Assembly: GCA_030641505.1 (NCBI GenBank)
Contig: DAOWHI010000086.1
Location: forward strand, 1-8,320
Source of the DNA: Gemmatimonadota bacterium
GTDB lineage: Bacteria > Gemmatimonadota > Gemmatimonadetes > JACCXV01 > JAHWKZ01
Direction: 5' to 3'
Length of the DNA: 8,320 nt
Shown here: one piece after another, positions 7,271 through 8,320 of the stretch
Numbering within the stretch: position 1 is the first letter of the stretch
Layout: every line of letters begins with the position of its first letter
The notes under the pieces: model-generated
Database searches by the model: none
Told to the model about the DNA's origin: nothing
The model's input: only the letters and a program-made list of their open reading frames with translations
Position numbers and translations under genes: made by a program

Positions 7271-8320
7271 CGGTCTCCTGCCCCTTCTCCGCCAACATTT
7301 CTCGTACCAGAGAGGCCCGCTCAATCTCGCGCTCCCGCTTATCGAGCTTGCGGCCGGCGCGCTTCTCCAGGTGGGCTACCTGGGTCCACAGTAATAGCTG
7401 ATTGAGCGTGGATACCCCAGTCCGAGGCAGCAGTTTCATGCTCACGCCTAGACGCACGGCGGACAGCAGATTCATCATCTCGTCGAACGAAAGCGAGCGA
7501 GCGCACGTCATCAGACCGTACGCCCGCCACACTTTGTCCTCGATTTCGTCAAGCGCATCCCGGACGAGAACCTGGCGCGCGTTCTCCTCGTACTCGATCA
7601 CTTGCCGGGTGATCTGACCGAGGTGATCGACCAGCTCGTCCTCGCTCTTCCCGAGCGTGGTTTGGTTCGAGATCTGGAAGTAGTTCCCGATGACGTCGGA
7701 ACCTTCCCCATAGAGTCCGCGGAACGTCAGACCGATTTGGGCCAACCCCTGAAGGACCTTGGCGATCTCGCGGGTTAGAACCAGCGCTGGCAAATGAGCC
7801 AACACCGAAGCCCGTAAGCCGGTCCCGGTGTTCGTCGGGCAGCTGGTCAGAAAACCGAACCGATGATGATACGCGAAGCGCAGCTGGCTGCGCAGCGTCT
7901 TATCGGTTCGGCTGGCGATCTGCCATGAGGTCTCGATCTGCAGGCCAGGCGTCAACGCCTGTATGCGCACATGGTCCTCTTCGTTGATCAACAGCGCCAA
8001 ACGCCCCCCGTCTCCGACCAGCAGACCGCTGGCTTCGCGGAACTTCACCATCTCACGGCTGACCAAGTGCCGTTCAAGAAGCACGGTCAGATCGGTCTCG
8101 GGGAGGTCGGCCAGCCGTACGAACTGGCGGACATCGTTGGTCGTTGACTCAAACGCCTCGACGATCTCCTCCATAACCAGCTCTTGCTGGCTCCCGCTTA
8201 TGGTCTCCCGGAACGGATATCGCTCCAGATTGCGCGCCAATCGGATACGGGTCGACAGGATTACACCCGCGTGCGGGCCATCCCCCGTGATCCAAGCCAA
8301 CCCACCCTCGACAGGCTGCA
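7263..8320 (-). CDS. mcsB: Protein-arginine kinase McsB (5' end outside the window)
   Basis: McsB is a cytoplasmic kinase of the phosphagen (ATP:guanido) kinase fold. It phosphorylates arginine side chains and thereby marks proteins for ClpC-ClpP degradation. Counting from the TTG at 8300, the sequence shows the N-terminal nucleotide-binding motif LSTRIRLARNL (15-25), the acidic NEEDH stretch (106-110), the active-site cysteine loop SCPTNTGTGLRAS with C154, and YGEGSD (197-202) followed by a conserved SNQTTLGKSEDE stretch. The C-terminal REIERA (324-329) matches the RDxxRA phosphoarginine-docking motif with a conservative D-to-E change. The TTG at 8300 is probably not the start: the frame stays open to the edge (reading QPVEGGLAWI), and B. 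subtilis McsB, as I recall it, aligns through this part and begins roughly 12 residues earlier. I therefore treat the gene as 5'-partial. The stop overlaps the clpC start by 8 nt (ATGAATAG). McsA, its usual zinc-finger activator, is not visible and could lie upstream, off the window. The family call is secure. Confidence 0.95.
   Translation of the reverse strand, partial: QPVEGGLAWITGDGPHAGVILSTRIRLARNLERYPFRETISGSQQELVMEEIVEAFESTTNDVRQFVRLADLPETDLTVLLERHLVSREMVKFREASGLLVGDGGRLALLINEEDHVRIQALTPGLQIETSWQIASRTDKTLRSQLRFAYHHRFGFLTSCPTNTGTGLRASVLAHLPALVLTREIAKVLQGLAQIGLTFRGLYGEGSDVIGNYFQISNQTTLGKSEDELVDHLGQITRQVIEYEENARQVLVRDALDEIEDKVWRAYGLMTCARSLSFDEMMNLLSAVRLGVSMKLLPRTGVSTLNQLLLWTQVAHLEKRAGRKLDKREREIERASLVREMLAEKGQETDE
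7275..7279 (-). promoter_or_regulatory. Ribosome binding site of clpC (AGGAG)
   Basis: AGGAG sits 4 nt upstream of the ATG at 7270, inside the last codons of mcsB. It supports the start giving MNSNFTDRV over the longer in-frame start at 7324. Its position within mcsB fits translational coupling of kinase and unfoldase. Confidence 0.75.

Noticed and set aside
7271..7324. Longer ClpC start adding 18 residues
   Set aside because: The extension is Arg/Trp-rich, unlike ClpC N-termini, would overlap mcsB by 62 nt, and ignores the well-placed AGGAG before 7270.
8298..8300. TTG at 8300 as the true McsB start
   Set aside because: It would remove the conserved residues before the SWxxxxGP-like region (here LAWITGDGP); the frame stays open to the window edge, so a start further upstream is more likely. 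The GAGGGTGGG just before it resembles a binding site but is probably coding.
1..8320. A novel defence, mobile or biosynthetic system in the window
   Set aside because: Every stretch is accounted for by six well-known housekeeping genes with tight spacing; no unexplained gene, repeat array or foreign-looking segment was seen.

Overview
This window is one uninterrupted run of six conserved genes, all on the minus strand, so transcription runs from the right edge (8320) to the left edge (1). In transcription order they are mcsB (protein-arginine kinase, 5' end cut by the window), clpC (AAA+ unfoldase), bamA (outer-membrane protein assembly factor), skp/ompH (periplasmic chaperone), lpxD and lpxC (lipid A biosynthesis, lpxC 3' end cut by the window). 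No RNA genes, mobile elements, CRISPR arrays or repeats were seen. No gene-free stretch exceeds 300 bases; the longest is the 92-base gap between bamA and skp.

The content points to a diderm bacterium that makes LPS (lpxC, lpxD, bamA, skp) and also carries the McsB/ClpC arginine-phosphorylation quality-control machinery best known from Gram-positive Firmicutes. From family knowledge, and without a database search, this combination, the moderately GC-rich sequence and the gene order fit Gemmatimonadota or a close relative. That assignment is an inference.

Layout: mcsB and clpC overlap by 8 nt, and clpC and bamA overlap by 4 nt (a TTG start sharing TGA), so the first three genes look translationally coupled. 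A 92-nt gap holding a strong 9-bp hairpin separates bamA from skp. skp to lpxD (30 nt) and lpxD to lpxC (29 nt) are short operonic spacers. No convincing promoter or intrinsic terminator was found, which fits the interior of a longer operon continuing past both edges.

Functionally there are two modules. McsB tags proteins with phosphoarginine, and ClpC, presumably with a ClpP encoded elsewhere, unfolds them for degradation. BamA, Skp, LpxD and LpxC build the outer membrane: BamA inserts beta-barrels, Skp escorts them through the periplasm, and LpxC and LpxD catalyse the second and third steps of lipid A synthesis. Nothing here looks like a new system. The most notable points are the tight coupling of cytoplasmic proteolysis to envelope assembly, and a few details of BamA: the TTG start, a cysteine-bearing loop after the RGY motif, and a non-aromatic C-terminus.
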